NCBI RefSeq assembly: GCF_902497555.1
Contig: NZ_CABVGP010000001.1
Span: forward strand, 682,001-746,000
Source of the DNA: Amycolatopsis camponoti
Lineage (GTDB): Bacteria; Actinomycetota; Actinomycetes; Mycobacteriales; Pseudonocardiaceae
Length of the DNA stretch: 64,000 bases
Reading direction: 5' to 3'
In this document: in pieces, positions 7,661 through 15,588 of the stretch
How positions within the stretch are numbered: position 1 is the first letter of the stretch
Layout: every line of letters starts with the position of its first letter
Program-made: the position numbers and the translations under genes
Notes under the pieces: model-generated
Seen by the model: only the letters and a program-made list of their open reading frames with translations
Database searches by the model: none
What the model was told of the DNA's origin: nothing

Positions 7661-8545
7661 TCAGCGACCGGCCTTCTTCATCAGCTCGCCGAGGTCGACG
7701 ACCTGGTCGGCCGGCGGGGCCGACACGTCGACCTGGGTGCCCCAGTCGCTGTACTTCATCGTGAACTTCGCGTCGCCCGCGGGCACGCCCATCGCCTGCA
7801 TCATCGGGCCCTGGTCCATGGTGACCTGCACCGGCAGGTTGTCCTTGTTCAGCCACAGCTCGGCCGGGATCTTGATGTCCTTGCCCTTGAGCATGCCGGC
7901 GACCTTGTCGCGGGTCGCGGCCGGGAGCTGGCCGGTGAACTGGTCGACCGCCTTGGCGACGTCCAGCTCGACCTTGTAGTGGTTGACCTGCTCGCCGTTC
8001 AGCTCGGTCTGGTCGGACGAGATGATCCGGCCCGCCTTCGAGATCTGGTCGAGCATCTTGCTCGGGTCGCTCTGCTCGGCCGACTGCGTCAGCGACGCGC
8101 CCATCGCCTGCGAGACGGGGTCGGTGCCGTCGGCCGAGATCTTGGCCCACGACTTGTCGGTGCCCATCTGCTTCTGCTGCTCGGCGGGCAGCTTGATGTA
8201 CATGACCTTGTCGACCATGCGCATCTCGGTGGTCTCGCCGGCCGCGGTGCTGGTCATCGAGAACTTGGTGTTCGCGCCGTCGATGGCCATCGCGCCGGTC
8301 GCGCTGATGGTCTGGCCGGCGGCGGAGCCCTCCATGGTGAACTTCGCCGACTTGGACTTCTCGGTGCCCTGCTTGGACGCCGACGCCAGCTGGATCGCGT
8401 CGGTGAACGGCGAAGCGAGCAGCCCGCCGCCGTTGGCCTGCGGCTGGTTGCCCGCGCCGGCCGGCGCGGCGGTGCCGGAGGTGCTGCACGCCGTCAACGT
8501 CAGCACCAGTGCGGCGCCCGCCGCGACCAGGGTGGTCTTGCGCAT
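7661..8545 (-). CDS. LppX/LprAFG-family lipoprotein
   Basis: Lipoprotein of 294 residues with signal MRKTTLVAAGAALVLTLTAC and lipobox LTAC at Cys20. The mature domain parallels the downstream paralogue: AKFTMEGSAAGQ, MVDKVMYIKLPAEQQ, a long acidic/amphipathic middle, and C-terminal KFTMKYSDWGTQVDVSAPPA. Expected anchored on the outer face of the membrane with a lipid-binding cavity. The signal-proximal linker is Ala/Gly/Asn-rich and flexible. Own terminator downstream. Nearness to a WS/DGAT gene is suggestive of a role in lipid handling but is not proof. Confidence 0.88.
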   Translation of the reverse strand: MRKTTLVAAGAALVLTLTACSTSGTAAPAGAGNQPQANGGGLLASPFTDAIQLASASKQGTEKSKSAKFTMEGSAAGQTISATGAMAIDGANTKFSMTSTAAGETTEMRMVDKVMYIKLPAEQQKQMGTDKSWAKISADGTDPVSQAMGASLTQSAEQSDPSKMLDQISKAGRIISSDQTELNGEQVNHYKVELDVAKAVDQFTGQLPAATRDKVAGMLKGKDIKIPAELWLNKDNLPVQVTMDQGPMMQAMGVPAGDAKFTMKYSDWGTQVDVSAPPADQVVDLGELMKKAGR

Positions 8546-8647
8546 CGAATTCCCCTCAGATCTCGGAACTTCCGCTCGGAATATCGCCCGAACGGGCGAA
8601 TGGTTACCGATGTGACGGTGACGATCCGAGTTCGGTTCCCGGTTGTC

Positions 8648-9670
8648 TCAGGCGTCTGTGACGCGAGTCACTTCGTGGCCCCCGCGGGACTGCAGCAGGC
8701 GGCGCAGCGACGCGAGCCGCTCGGCGCCCGCCCGGCCCTCGGTGACGACGTCGTCGAGCGCGCAGTCCGGGTCCTCGGGCGGCCCGAGGTGCCCGCAGCC
8801 CGACGGGCACTCCTCGGCGGCTTCGGCGAACTCTTCGAAGGCGTCGACGATGTCGTCCGCGGTGACGTGGGCCAGGCCGAACGACCGGACGCCCGGGGTG
8901 TCGATCACCCAGCCGCCGTCCGGCAGCGGCAGCGCCACCGCGGCGACGGACGTGTGCCGCCCCTTCCCGACTCCGCTCACCACGCCGACGGCCAGGTCGG
9001 CATTCGGGACCAGGCGGTTGACCAATGTCGACTTGCCGACACCGGAGTGGCCGACCAGGGCCGTCACCCGGTCCTTCAGCATCTCGGCGAGGCCTTCGGG
9101 AGTTTCGTCGAAGCGGCTGACGATCGCCGGGATGTCGAGGCCCGCGTAGCCCGCGAGGAGCTCGTCCGGGCTGGCCAGGTCGGCCTTCGTCAGGCACAGC
9201 ACCGGCTCGACGCCGCCGGCGTAGCAAGCGACGATGCAGCGGTCGATGAAGCCGGTCCGCGGCGGCGGGTCGGCGAGCGCCGTGACGATCAGCAGGCGTT
9301 CCGCGTTGGCGACGACCAGCCGCTCGAACGGGTCGGTGTCGTCGGCCGTGCGCAGCAGCGAGCTGGTGCGCTCGTCGACGCGGATGATGCGCGCGAGGGT
9401 GTCCGGCTTGCCGGAGACGTCGCCGACGATCCCGACCCGGTCGCCGACGACCACCGGGGTCCGGCCCATCTCACGGGCTCGCATCGCGGTGATCACCTGC
9501 CCGGGATCGGCGTCGATCGCGCAGGTCCAGCGGCCGCGGTCCTTGCCGATGACCATGGCGTTGACCGCGTCGGCGTGCTCGGGACGGCGCTTGCTGCGAG
9601 GCCGGGTGCCCTTGCCGGGACGCACGCGGACGTCGGACTCGTCCAGCTTGCTCCAGTCGTTGCGCGCCAA
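8648..9670 (-). CDS. rsgA: Ribosome small-subunit-dependent GTPase RsgA
   Basis: Circularly permuted GTPase of about 340 residues that helps late 30S maturation. Order visible: N-terminal OB-fold region, G4 motif TKAD, then the P-loop GHSGVGKST, G3 DTPG, and a C-terminal zinc region CPSGCGHLGPPEDPDC. Start is chosen at TTG 9670 (LARNDWSKLDESDVRVR) because AGAGGA lies 9 bases upstream and actinobacterial RsgA proteins begin this way; the frame is open further up. Divergent from the SRAP gene. In mycobacteria aroA lies between these two genes; it is absent here. Confidence 0.93.
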   Translation of the reverse strand: MARNDWSKLDESDVRVRPGKGTRPRSKRRPEHADAVNAMVIGKDRGRWTCAIDADPGQVITAMRAREMGRTPVVVGDRVGIVGDVSGKPDTLARIIRVDERTSSLLRTADDTDPFERLVVANAERLLIVTALADPPPRTGFIDRCIVACYAGGVEPVLCLTKADLASPDELLAGYAGLDIPAIVSRFDETPEGLAEMLKDRVTALVGHSGVGKSTLVNRLVPNADLAVGVVSGVGKGRHTSVAAVALPLPDGGWVIDTPGVRSFGLAHVTADDIVDAFEEFAEAAEECPSGCGHLGPPEDPDCALDDVVTEGRAGAERLASLRRLLQSRGGHEVTRVTDA

Positions 9671-9788
9671 ACCCGTCGTCCTCTCGTGCACCGGTGCCCA
9701 CCCGAATGATCCCACGTCGCTCGCCAGGGCCCTGGCCTGCGTGTAACGATGGCGTCCAAGATGTATCCGGCGGGCGAGGAGGTTGGTC

Positions 9789-10547
9789 ATGTGCGGCCGC
9801 TACGCCGCCACGAAGGACCCGGCGAAACTGATCGAGGAGTTCGAGGCGATCGACCTCACCGAGGGGCACGCGCGCGCCGACCACAACGTCGCGCCGACGA
9901 AGAACGTCGTCACGGTCGTGCAGCGTCACCCTCGTGACGACGAAGGCCAGGTCCTCGAGGACGAGCCCGCCGTGCGTTCGCTGCGGATGATGAAGTGGGG
10001 CCTGGTGCCGTTCTGGGCGAAGGACCCGTCGGTCGGCTCGCGGATGATCAACACGCGCGCCGAGACGGCCGCCGAGAAGCCCGCCTTCCGCCGCGCGCTG
10101 GTGTCCCGCCGCTGCTTAGTGCCCGCCGACGGCTGGTTCGAGTGGCGCCGCACCGGCAAGGAGAAGGAGCCGTTCTACATGACGGAGCCGGACGGCTCCT
10201 CGATCGCGTTCGGCGGCATCTGGGAGAGCTGGCACCCGAAGGACGACAAGGACGCGGCGCCGCTGATCACGTTCTCGATCATCACGACCGACGCCGCCGG
10301 CCAGCTCACCGACGTCCACCACCGGATGCCGCTGATCGTGCCCAGGTCCCATTGGGACGGCTGGCTCGACCCGGACCGCGAGGACGTCAAGGACCTGCTG
10401 GTGCCGACGCCCGACGACATCGTGGCGTCGCTGGAGCTGCGGCCGATCTCGACCCTGGTCAACAACGTCCGCAACAACGGGCCCGAGCTGCTGGAGCGGG
10501 TCGACCCGGCGCAAGAGGGCGCCCTCTTCGACGCGCCGAAGTCATGA
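9789..10547 (+). CDS. SRAP-domain protein (YedK/HMCES family)
   Basis: Abasic-site processing protein of 252 residues. After Met removal Cys2 (MCGRYAA) becomes the N-terminal residue that forms a thiazolidine crosslink with abasic sites in single-stranded DNA. Other family motifs: NVAPT, MKWGLVPFWAKD, NTRAET, ADGWFEWRR and the active-site HHRMP histidine. ATG 9789 is required to expose Cys2 and is preceded by GAGGAGG; the frame also contains a TTG two codons earlier that would spoil this. -10-like TAACGAT near 9741. Overlaps the next gene by 4 bases. Confidence 0.95.
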   Translation: MCGRYAATKDPAKLIEEFEAIDLTEGHARADHNVAPTKNVVTVVQRHPRDDEGQVLEDEPAVRSLRMMKWGLVPFWAKDPSVGSRMINTRAETAAEKPAFRRALVSRRCLVPADGWFEWRRTGKEKEPFYMTEPDGSSIAFGGIWESWHPKDDKDAAPLITFSIITTDAAGQLTDVHHRMPLIVPRSHWDGWLDPDREDVKDLLVPTPDDIVASLELRPISTLVNNVRNNGPELLERVDPAQEGALFDAPKS

Positions 10548-11152
10548 CCGCCCTCGCGATCGAAACCGCGTACGGCCCGGCCCGGGTCTACCTGCACTGC
10601 GCCGAGGAGGGCGTGGCGGTGCTCATGCTCGGCCACGGCGCGGGCGGCGGCCTGGGCGCGAAGGACCTGGTCGCGGTGACACGGGCGGCGCAGACGGCCG
10701 GCGTGCACGTGGCGCTGGTCGAGCAGCCGTACCGGGTGGCGGGCCGCCGCGCGCCGGCCCCGGCGAACCAGCTGGACACGGCGTGGCTGACGATCGCGGA
10801 CGAGCTTTCGGAGCGCTTCGACGCGCTGCCCCTGGTGTTCGGCGGCCGTTCGTCGGGGGCCAGGGTGGCCTGCCGGACGGCGTCGGCCGGGCAGGCGGTG
10901 GCGGTGCTGTGCCTGGCGTTCCCGGAGCACCCGCCGGGCAAGCCGGAGAAGACGCGCCAGCCGGAGCTGGACGCGGTGGAGGTGCCGGTCCTCGTGGTGC
11001 AGGGGGAGCGGGACCCGTTCGGGCGCCCGAAGGCGGGACCGCACCACGAGATCGTGATGGTCGACGGCGACCACAGCCTGTCGAAGGACCTGGAGACGGT
11101 GTCCCGGGCGGCGACGGAGTGGCTGTCCCGGGTGCTGCGCCCGCTGGCCTGA
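10544..11152 (+). CDS. Alpha/beta-hydrolase of the KANL3/Tex30 type
   Basis: Predicted serine hydrolase of about 202 residues. Oxyanion region [10 protein letters not shown], nucleophile elbow GGRSSGAR (GxSxG), Asp in [10 protein letters not shown] and His in VDGDHSLSK. This is the short KANL3/Tex30 or dienelactone-hydrolase-like pattern. Its ATG overlaps the stop codon of the SRAP gene (ATGA), so both are made from one mRNA. Substrate unknown; a link to DNA repair would be inference from the operon only. Convergent with ybaK (9-base gap). Confidence 0.85.
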   Translation: MTALAIETAYGPARVYLHCAEEGVAVLMLGHGAGGGLGAKDLVAVTRAAQTAGVHVALVEQPYRVAGRRAPAPANQLDTAWLTIADELSERFDALPLVFGGRSSGARVACRTASAGQAVAVLCLAFPEHPPGKPEKTRQPELDAVEVPVLVVQGERDPFGRPKAGPHHEIVMVDGDHSLSKDLETVSRAATEWLSRVLRPLA

Positions 11153-11161
11153 ACCCGCTGG

Positions 11162-11638
11162 TCAGGCCGCGATCGGCGCCACCACCGCCGCCGTGAGCCG
11201 GATCAGCTCGCCCGGGGCCAGCTCGACTTCGAGGCCCCGGCGTCCGGCCGAACAGAACACCGTCTCGAACGTCGGAGCCGAGGCGTCGATCACCACCGGC
11301 AGCCGGCTCCGGTGGCCCAAGGGTGAGATCCCGCCCAGCACGTACCCCGTGGCCCGCTGGGCCGCCGCCGGGTCCGCCATCTTCGCCTTCTTGCCCCCGG
11401 CCGCGGCCGCCAGCGCCTTGAGATCCAGCTGTCCCGTGACCGGGACCACGCCCACCACCAGACGGCCGTCCACCTCGGCGACCAGCGTCTTGAACACCCG
11501 GGCGCGCTCCAGGCCCAGTGCCTCCACCGCCTCCAGGCCGTACGACTCCGCTCGCGGGTCGTGGTCGTACGCGTGCAGTGTGTGCGCCACTTTCTGCTTC
11601 CCCAGCAGCGCCGTCGCCGGGGTGCCCTTGCCAGCCAT
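11162..11638 (-). CDS. ybaK: Cys-tRNA(Pro)/Cys-tRNA(Cys) deacylase, YbaK family
   Basis: Trans-editing enzyme of 158 residues that hydrolyses mischarged aminoacyl-tRNA. The YbaK fold is clear: [19 protein letters not shown] at the N-terminus, [12 protein letters not shown] with the conserved Lys, GKKAKMADP, and [20 protein letters not shown], the family signature. ATG 11638 ([12 protein letters not shown]) is supported by a leaderless -10 element 7 bases upstream; the much longer open frame runs backwards through sigR and is not coding. Its promoter lies back to back with the sigR promoter. Confidence 0.92.
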   Translation of the reverse strand: MAGKGTPATALLGKQKVAHTLHAYDHDPRAESYGLEAVEALGLERARVFKTLVAEVDGRLVVGVVPVTGQLDLKALAAAAGGKKAKMADPAAAQRATGYVLGGISPLGHRSRLPVVIDASAPTFETVFCSAGRRGLEVELAPGELIRLTAAVVAPIAA

Positions 11639-11645
11639 GGGCCGG

Positions 11646-11651
11646 AGTCTA
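11646..11651 (-). promoter_or_regulatory. -10 element of the ybaK leaderless promoter (TAGACT)
   Basis: Read on the minus strand, TAGACT is followed by 7 bases and then the ATG of ybaK, without a Shine-Dalgarno sequence. It abuts the -35 of the sigR promoter on the other strand. Confidence 0.5.
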
Positions 11652-11678
11652 GGGAATGCCCGCACCCCCCGATCGGTT
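11652..11678 (+). promoter_or_regulatory. SigR-type autoregulatory promoter (GGGAAT-N18-GTT)
   Basis: GGGAAT at 11652-11657, 18 bases, GTT at 11676-11678. This is the consensus recognised by SigR of Streptomyces and SigH of mycobacteria, and it stands upstream of sigR itself. A second, housekeeping-like -10 (TAAACT, 11773-11778) lies closer to the gene. Confidence 0.85.
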
Positions 11679-11831
11679 GTACGGGACGTGACACCAACCC
11701 TCGCCACCACACGCTCTCGCAGCCGCCGCCGCCTTGAGGCACCGGCGAACCGCGGTGTGCCCGGCCCCCGCGTAAACTCGACGTCGCCGTATGCGCGCAC
11801 GCGCATCGACGCCGAGCGGGAAGGGAACGGT

Positions 11832-12455
11832 TTGCCGAGCACGCAGAACCCAGCGTCGGAAGAAGCGACCGAGGCCGAGCGCGCCGAGCGCTTCGAGCGG
11901 GACGCGATGCCACTGCTCGACCAGCTGTACTCGGCCGCGATGCGGATGACGCGCAACCCCGCTGACGCCGAGGACCTGGTCCAGGAGACCTACCTGAAGG
12001 CGTATGCCGCTTTCGCGTCCTTCAAGGCGGGCACGAACCTCAAGGCGTGGATGTACCGCATCCTCACCAACACCTACATCAACGGCTACCGCAAGCGGCA
12101 GCGGCAGCCCGTGCAGCAGCCCACCGAGGAAATCACCGACTGGCAGATCGCCAAGGCGGAGAGTCACACCTCCGTGGGGCTGCGTTCGGCCGAGGTCGAG
12201 GCGATGGACAACCTGCCCGACACCGACGTGAAGGCCGCCCTGCAGAAGCTGCCCGAGGAGTTCCGGCTGGCCGTCTACCTGGCCGACGTCGAGGGCTTCG
12301 CGTACAAGGAGATCGCCGAGATCATGGACACGCCCATCGGCACCGTGATGTCCCGCCTGCACCGAGGCCGCGCCCAGCTGCGCGACCTGCTCGCCGACGT
12401 CGCGCGTGAGCGCGGCTTCATCCGGGGGGCCAAGGAAGAGGTGGCCGGGCGATGA
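11832..12455 (+). CDS. sigR: Thiol-oxidative-stress sigma factor SigR/SigH
   Basis: ECF sigma factor of about 207 residues, very close to M. tuberculosis SigH: region 2 [38 protein letters not shown], then linker and region 4 [22 protein letters not shown] with [14 protein letters not shown]. It directs transcription of thioredoxin and other disulfide-stress genes and is held by RsrA. TTG 11832 ([11 protein letters not shown]) is preceded by AAGGGA and gives the standard protein. An in-frame GTG at 11688 just after the SigR promoter could start a form 48 residues longer. Overlaps rsrA by 4 bases. Confidence 0.95.
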   Translation: MPSTQNPASEEATEAERAERFERDAMPLLDQLYSAAMRMTRNPADAEDLVQETYLKAYAAFASFKAGTNLKAWMYRILTNTYINGYRKRQRQPVQQPTEEITDWQIAKAESHTSVGLRSAEVEAMDNLPDTDVKAALQKLPEEFRLAVYLADVEGFAYKEIAEIMDTPIGTVMSRLHRGRAQLRDLLADVARERGFIRGAKEEVAGR

Positions 12456-12772
12456 ACGACATGTGCGAAGGCGCTTCGGACAAGGTCCGCTGCGAAGAGG
12501 CGCTCGCCGACATCTACCTGCTGCTCGACCGCGAGTGCAGTGCCGAGCGGGACGCCGCGTTGCGCGCCCACATCGAGGACTGCCCGCCGTGCCTCGAGGA
12601 GTACGGCATCGACGAGCACCTCAAGCAGCTGCTGGCCCGCAAGTGTGGCGGTGACCACGCCCCGGCCGAGCTGAAGAGCCGGCTGCGCGCGTCGATCCGC
12701 CAGACCGTCGCCACCCGCGGTGGCGTCACGGTCGAACGCACCGAGGTCACCATCGAGCAGCGGTCCGAATAG
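12452..12772 (+). CDS. rsrA: Zinc-containing anti-sigma factor RsrA/RshA
   Basis: Redox-switch anti-sigma factor of 106 residues (ZAS family) that binds SigR when reduced and releases it on disulfide formation. The HxxxCxxC signature is HIEDCPPC near residues 46-53; further cysteines at positions 5 and 14 fit the extra zinc ligand. The C-terminal tail [11 protein letters not shown] is typical. Its ATG overlaps the sigR stop codon (ATGA), so the pair is translationally coupled. ATG 12461 in the same frame is a possible alternative start. A terminator follows. Confidence 0.94.
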   Translation: MNDMCEGASDKVRCEEALADIYLLLDRECSAERDAALRAHIEDCPPCLEEYGIDEHLKQLLARKCGGDHAPAELKSRLRASIRQTVATRGGVTVERTEVTIEQRSE

Positions 12773-12786
12773 CGCCCGAGCACGAC

Positions 12787-12819
12787 AAAGGCCCCCGCGC
12801 AGGTGTGCGGGGGCCTTTT
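12787..12819 (+). terminator. Terminator of the sigR-rsrA operon
   Basis: 12-bp perfect stem (12787-12798 with 12807-12818), 8-base loop, ending in CCTTTTG. It has A-run and T-run flanks on both strands, so it can also serve the convergent bL37 gene. Confidence 0.9.
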
Positions 12820-12836
12820 GCGTGCCGACGCCGGGT

Positions 12837-12911
12837 TCAGGAGTTGGGCTTACCGCCGTGGTTCGCGCTGTTCTTCTTCCGGCTGCGACGCTTGCGGGCG
12901 CGCTTCGACAT
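12837..12911 (-). CDS. Ribosomal protein bL37 (24 residues; AURKAIP1/COX24-type)
   Basis: Tiny, strongly basic protein MSKRARKRRSRKKNSANHGG followed by four more residues and a stop codon. It matches the actinobacterial 50S protein bL37 first seen in mycobacterial ribosome structures. ATG preceded by GAGGAG with ideal spacing. It is too short for ordinary gene finders. In mycobacteria a homologue sits in the same sigH-whiB1 neighbourhood. Three-quarters of the first sixteen residues are Lys, Arg or Ser, consistent with rRNA binding. Confidence 0.88.
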   Translation of the reverse strand: MSKRARKRRSRKKNSANHGGKPNS

Positions 12912-13012
12912 GTTCACTCCTCGTCGTCAAAGCTGGTCAACCTCTCAAGTGTGTCATGACGTCCCGTTCTGGTTGGATGGGGTGGCCGGGCGAGCGCGAG
13001 GAGGGGTGCCGG

Positions 13013-13225
13013 ATGGCCGAGATCAGGGCCGAAATGGTCGGCACCGTGCTGCAGGTCGTCGCCGAGCCGGGCGCCACGCTGAACGCCGGTGACACCGTGC
13101 TGATCCTGGAGTCGATGAAGATGGAGCTGCCCGCCGTGAGCGCGAAGGCGGGCACGCTGACCAGCCTCGCCGTGGCGAAGGGCGACCGCGTCCAGCAGGG
13201 CGACGTCCTCGGGACGGTCGAGTAA
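13013..13225 (+). CDS. Biotin/lipoyl attachment-domain protein (TB7.3-like)
   Basis: Stand-alone biotin carrier domain of 70 residues. The biotinylation site is the Lys in ESMKMELP near residue 36, set between two half-barrels (MVGTVLQVVAEPGATLNAGD and KAGTLTSLAVAKGDRVQQGD). It corresponds to Rv3221c (TB7.3). It may serve as carrier for an acyl-CoA carboxylase encoded elsewhere, or have a separate role; no carboxylase gene is adjacent. ATG 13013 is preceded by GAGGAGGGG. The histidine-kinase gene starts 2 bases after its stop codon, so the two form an operon. Confidence 0.92.
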   Translation: MAEIRAEMVGTVLQVVAEPGATLNAGDTVLILESMKMELPAVSAKAGTLTSLAVAKGDRVQQGDVLGTVE

Positions 13226-13227
13226 CC

Positions 13228-14748
13228 GTGTCGACGCTCGCCGAACTGCTCGCCGACAACACCGGCCTCCCCGGGGAGGCCGCGGACCACCTGCAGACCG
13301 TCGTCGCGGAGTGGCAGCTGCTGGCCGACCTGTCCTTCGCCGACTTCCTGCTCTGGGTCCCGGTGACCGAGGAACTGCAGCCGGACGGCGGCGACTTCGT
13401 CTGCGTCGCGCACGCGCGGCCGACGACGGCGCCCACCGCGCACCCCGAGGACGTCGTCGGCACCCGGTTCACCGTGGAGGAGCACCCGCAGCTGGCGAAG
13501 GCCATGCGCGAGGCGCGGATCTGCCGTGAAGAGGACCCGCACTGGTACCGCGACCTACCGATGCGGCGCGAGGCGATCCCGGTGCGGTTCCACGACGACG
13601 TCGTCGCCGTGATGAGCCGCGAGACGAACCTGGCCGCACCTCGGGTGCCTTCGCCGCTGGAGATCGCGTACCTGGGCAGCGCCGGCGACCTGTGCCAGAT
13701 GATCGTCGACGGCACGTTCCCGCCGAGCGGCACCAACGCGACCGACACGCACACCTCGCCGCGGGTGGGTGACGGGCTGATCCGGCTGGATTCGAGCGGC
13801 ACCGTCGTGTTCGCCAGCCCGAACGGGCTGTCCGCCTACCACCGGATGGGGCACGAGTCCGACCTGGTCGGCACCCGCCTGGCGCCGCTGACGCGGTCGC
13901 TGATCCGCGACCCGTTCGACGCGACCGAGGTGTCCCACCGGATCATCGAGGCGCTCGACGGGAAGCCGTCGAGCCGCACGGAGGCCGATTCGCGGCGCGG
14001 CGCGGTGGTGCTGTTCCGCGCGCTGCCGCTGCGGCCGGCCGGGCAGGCGGCGGGCGCGCTGGTGCTGGTCCGCGACGTGACCGAGGTCAAGCGCCGCGAC
14101 CGGGCGCTGCTGTCGAAGGACGCGACGATCCGGGAGATCCACCACCGGGTGAAGAACAACCTGCAGACGGTGGCCGCGCTGCTGCGCCTGCAGTCCCGCC
14201 GGACGTCGTCGGAGGAGGCGCGGCTCGCGCTGGCGGAGTCGGTGCGCCGGGTGACGTCGATCGCGCTGGTGCACGAGGCGCTGTCGATCTCGGTGGACGA
14301 GCGCGTCGACCTCGACAAGCTGCTCGACAACGTGCTCCCGATGGTCGGCGAGGTCGCCACGGCGGAGTCGCAGGTCGGGCTGAAGCGGAAGGGCTCGTTC
14401 GGGGTGGTGGTCGCGGAGATCGCGACGCCGCTGGTGATGGTGCTGGCCGAGCTGGTGCAGAACGCCATCGAGCACGCGTTCCCGGCGGGCCGGTCGGGCA
14501 AGGTCGAGCTGATCGTGGAGCGCTCGGCCCGCTGGCTCGACGTCGTCATCCGCGACAACGGGCGCGGCCTGCCGGCGGGGTTCTCGCTGGAGCGTTCGGA
14601 CGGCCTGGGCCTGCAGATCGTGCGGACGCTGGTGGAGTCCGAGCTGCGCGGCTCGCTGTCGCTGCGGAAGGTGCACGCCGAGACGTCGTCCACCCGGGTG
14701 ACGGGTACCGAAGCGGCGCTGCGCATCCCTCTTTCGAGGCGCTTGTAG
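13228..14748 (+). CDS. pdtaS: PdtaS-type sensor histidine kinase
   Basis: Cytoplasmic sensor kinase of 506 residues matching Rv3220c/PdtaS. N-terminal GAF-type sensor (~1-150), then a PAS domain (LIRLDSSGTVVFASPNGLSAY), a HisKA_2 dimerisation segment with the phosphoacceptor in IHHRVKNNLQTVAALLRLQS, and a HATPase domain with VQNAIEHAFP (N box) and IRDNGRGLPAG (G1). PdtaS phosphorylates PdtaR, an ANTAR RNA-binding regulator encoded elsewhere; mycobacterial work links it to nutrient, copper and nitric oxide signals. GTG start 2 bases after the biotin-carrier gene. A strong terminator follows. Confidence 0.92.
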   Translation: MSTLAELLADNTGLPGEAADHLQTVVAEWQLLADLSFADFLLWVPVTEELQPDGGDFVCVAHARPTTAPTAHPEDVVGTRFTVEEHPQLAKAMREARICREEDPHWYRDLPMRREAIPVRFHDDVVAVMSRETNLAAPRVPSPLEIAYLGSAGDLCQMIVDGTFPPSGTNATDTHTSPRVGDGLIRLDSSGTVVFASPNGLSAYHRMGHESDLVGTRLAPLTRSLIRDPFDATEVSHRIIEALDGKPSSRTEADSRRGAVVLFRALPLRPAGQAAGALVLVRDVTEVKRRDRALLSKDATIREIHHRVKNNLQTVAALLRLQSRRTSSEEARLALAESVRRVTSIALVHEALSISVDERVDLDKLLDNVLPMVGEVATAESQVGLKRKGSFGVVVAEIATPLVMVLAELVQNAIEHAFPAGRSGKVELIVERSARWLDVVIRDNGRGLPAGFSLERSDGLGLQIVRTLVESELRGSLSLRKVHAETSSTRVTGTEAALRIPLSRRL

Positions 14749-14848
14749 ACCGTCCTGTTTGGACTTGATCACCGCCGGGCATATCCGTCTCGGTGGACGT
14801 GATCGGGTGCGGATCGCGGGAGGGAACCGGCGGCGGGGAACCAGGAGA

Positions 14849-14899
14849 CGTTGAAGGCCCGGCACGTGGTGCTCGTGTGCCGGGCCGTTCAACGTTTTC
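14849..14899 (+). terminator. Terminator after pdtaS
   Basis: Long stem from CGTTGAA-G-GCCCGGCAC (14849-14865) with its complement at 14877-14894, one bulged G, followed by TTTT. It lies about 100 bases after the pdtaS stop codon. Confidence 0.85.
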
Positions 14900-15006
14900 G
14901 AGGACTTGAAGTCCTGGTGAGGTTTCAGCACACCCGTCGTGGGGCGGTTTCACCTCGGTTGTTAAACTTGAGCTGGGTAGGTATCACCCCAGACGGCGTG
15001 GGCACG

Positions 15007-15030
15007 AAAAATGCCCGCCGGGTGATTTTT
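15007..15030 (-). terminator. Terminator after whiB1
   Basis: AAAAAT (15007-15012) and ATTTTT (15025-15030) flank a short CCC/GGG stem. Read on the minus strand it ends in a T-run 30 bases after the whiB1 stop codon. Between it and the pdtaS terminator, 14900-15006, I see no gene. Confidence 0.75.
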
Positions 15031-15059
15031 CCTACTCGGCTCGGTGGATCTTGGTGAAA

Positions 15060-15314
15060 TCAGGCGTTGGTACGCGTGCCAATGTGCGTACGGCGGCGCT
15101 TGAGCGCGCGTCGCTCGTCTTCGCTCATTCCGCCCCACACGCCGGCGTCCTGGCCGCTGGCCAAAGCCCAGGCCAAGCAGTCGGAAGCGACGGTGCAGCG
15201 GTGGCACACGGCCTTCGCCTGAGCTACCTGCGACAGAGCAGGACCGCTGGTTCCCACCGGGAAGAACAGCTCGGGGTCCTCGTCTCGGCAGGCCGCGTCG
15301 TGGCGCCAGTCCAT
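15060..15314 (-). CDS. whiB1: WhiB-family iron-sulfur transcription regulator WhiB1
   Basis: WhiB1 orthologue of 84 residues. It carries a 4Fe-4S cluster that reacts with nitric oxide and binds region 4 of the housekeeping sigma factor. Four conserved cysteines are visible (positions 9, 37, 40 and 46, with CHRC), then the GVWGGMSEDERRALKRR turn and basic DNA-binding tail. ATG 15314 (MDWRHDAACRDEDPELFFPV) is chosen because AAGGAG lies 9 bases upstream; an ATG six codons earlier overlaps that site. Two Crp-type palindromes lie in the 240 bases upstream, as known for mycobacterial whiB1. Essential in M. tuberculosis. Confidence 0.97.
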   Translation of the reverse strand: MDWRHDAACRDEDPELFFPVGTSGPALSQVAQAKAVCHRCTVASDCLAWALASGQDAGVWGGMSEDERRALKRRRTHIGTRTNA

Positions 15315-15387
15315 GTTCGTGAGCTCCTTCATAGGGCGCGGGAGGGCCGCGCCACAGTCGTCAATGGCGGTCGTGTTCTTGGGTGCT

Positions 15388-15403
15388 TGTGAATGCTTTC
15401 ACG
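15388..15403. promoter_or_regulatory. Crp-type operator upstream of whiB1 (proximal)
   Basis: TGTGA-ATGCTT-TCACG, matching the Crp-family consensus GTGA-N6-TCAC, centred about 80 bases before the whiB1 ATG. It sits inside a wider imperfect palindrome GGTGCTT...AAGCACC (15382-15410). Confidence 0.7.
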
Positions 15404-15437
15404 AAGCACCGCGTTCGACAAGGGTTTCTTGAAGATC

Positions 15438-15453
15438 GGTGAGTCAGGTCACC
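15438..15453. promoter_or_regulatory. Crp-type operator upstream of whiB1 (distal)
   Basis: GGTGA-GTCAGG-TCACC, a perfect-arm GTGA-N6-TCAC site exactly 50 bases from the proximal one. Mycobacterial whiB1 is also controlled through paired Crp sites. Confidence 0.65.
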
Positions 15454-15588
15454 CGGCCGAGCGACCCCTCTGACCTGCGGTTTCTCTCCGAAACAGCCGC
15501 CCGAAGGGAAGGCTGATGCGCTGAGTGGAGCTTCTGCGTCGACGAACGGCAGATTGCACTTTGCCGCAGGCGATCAGCGGTCCCGTCG

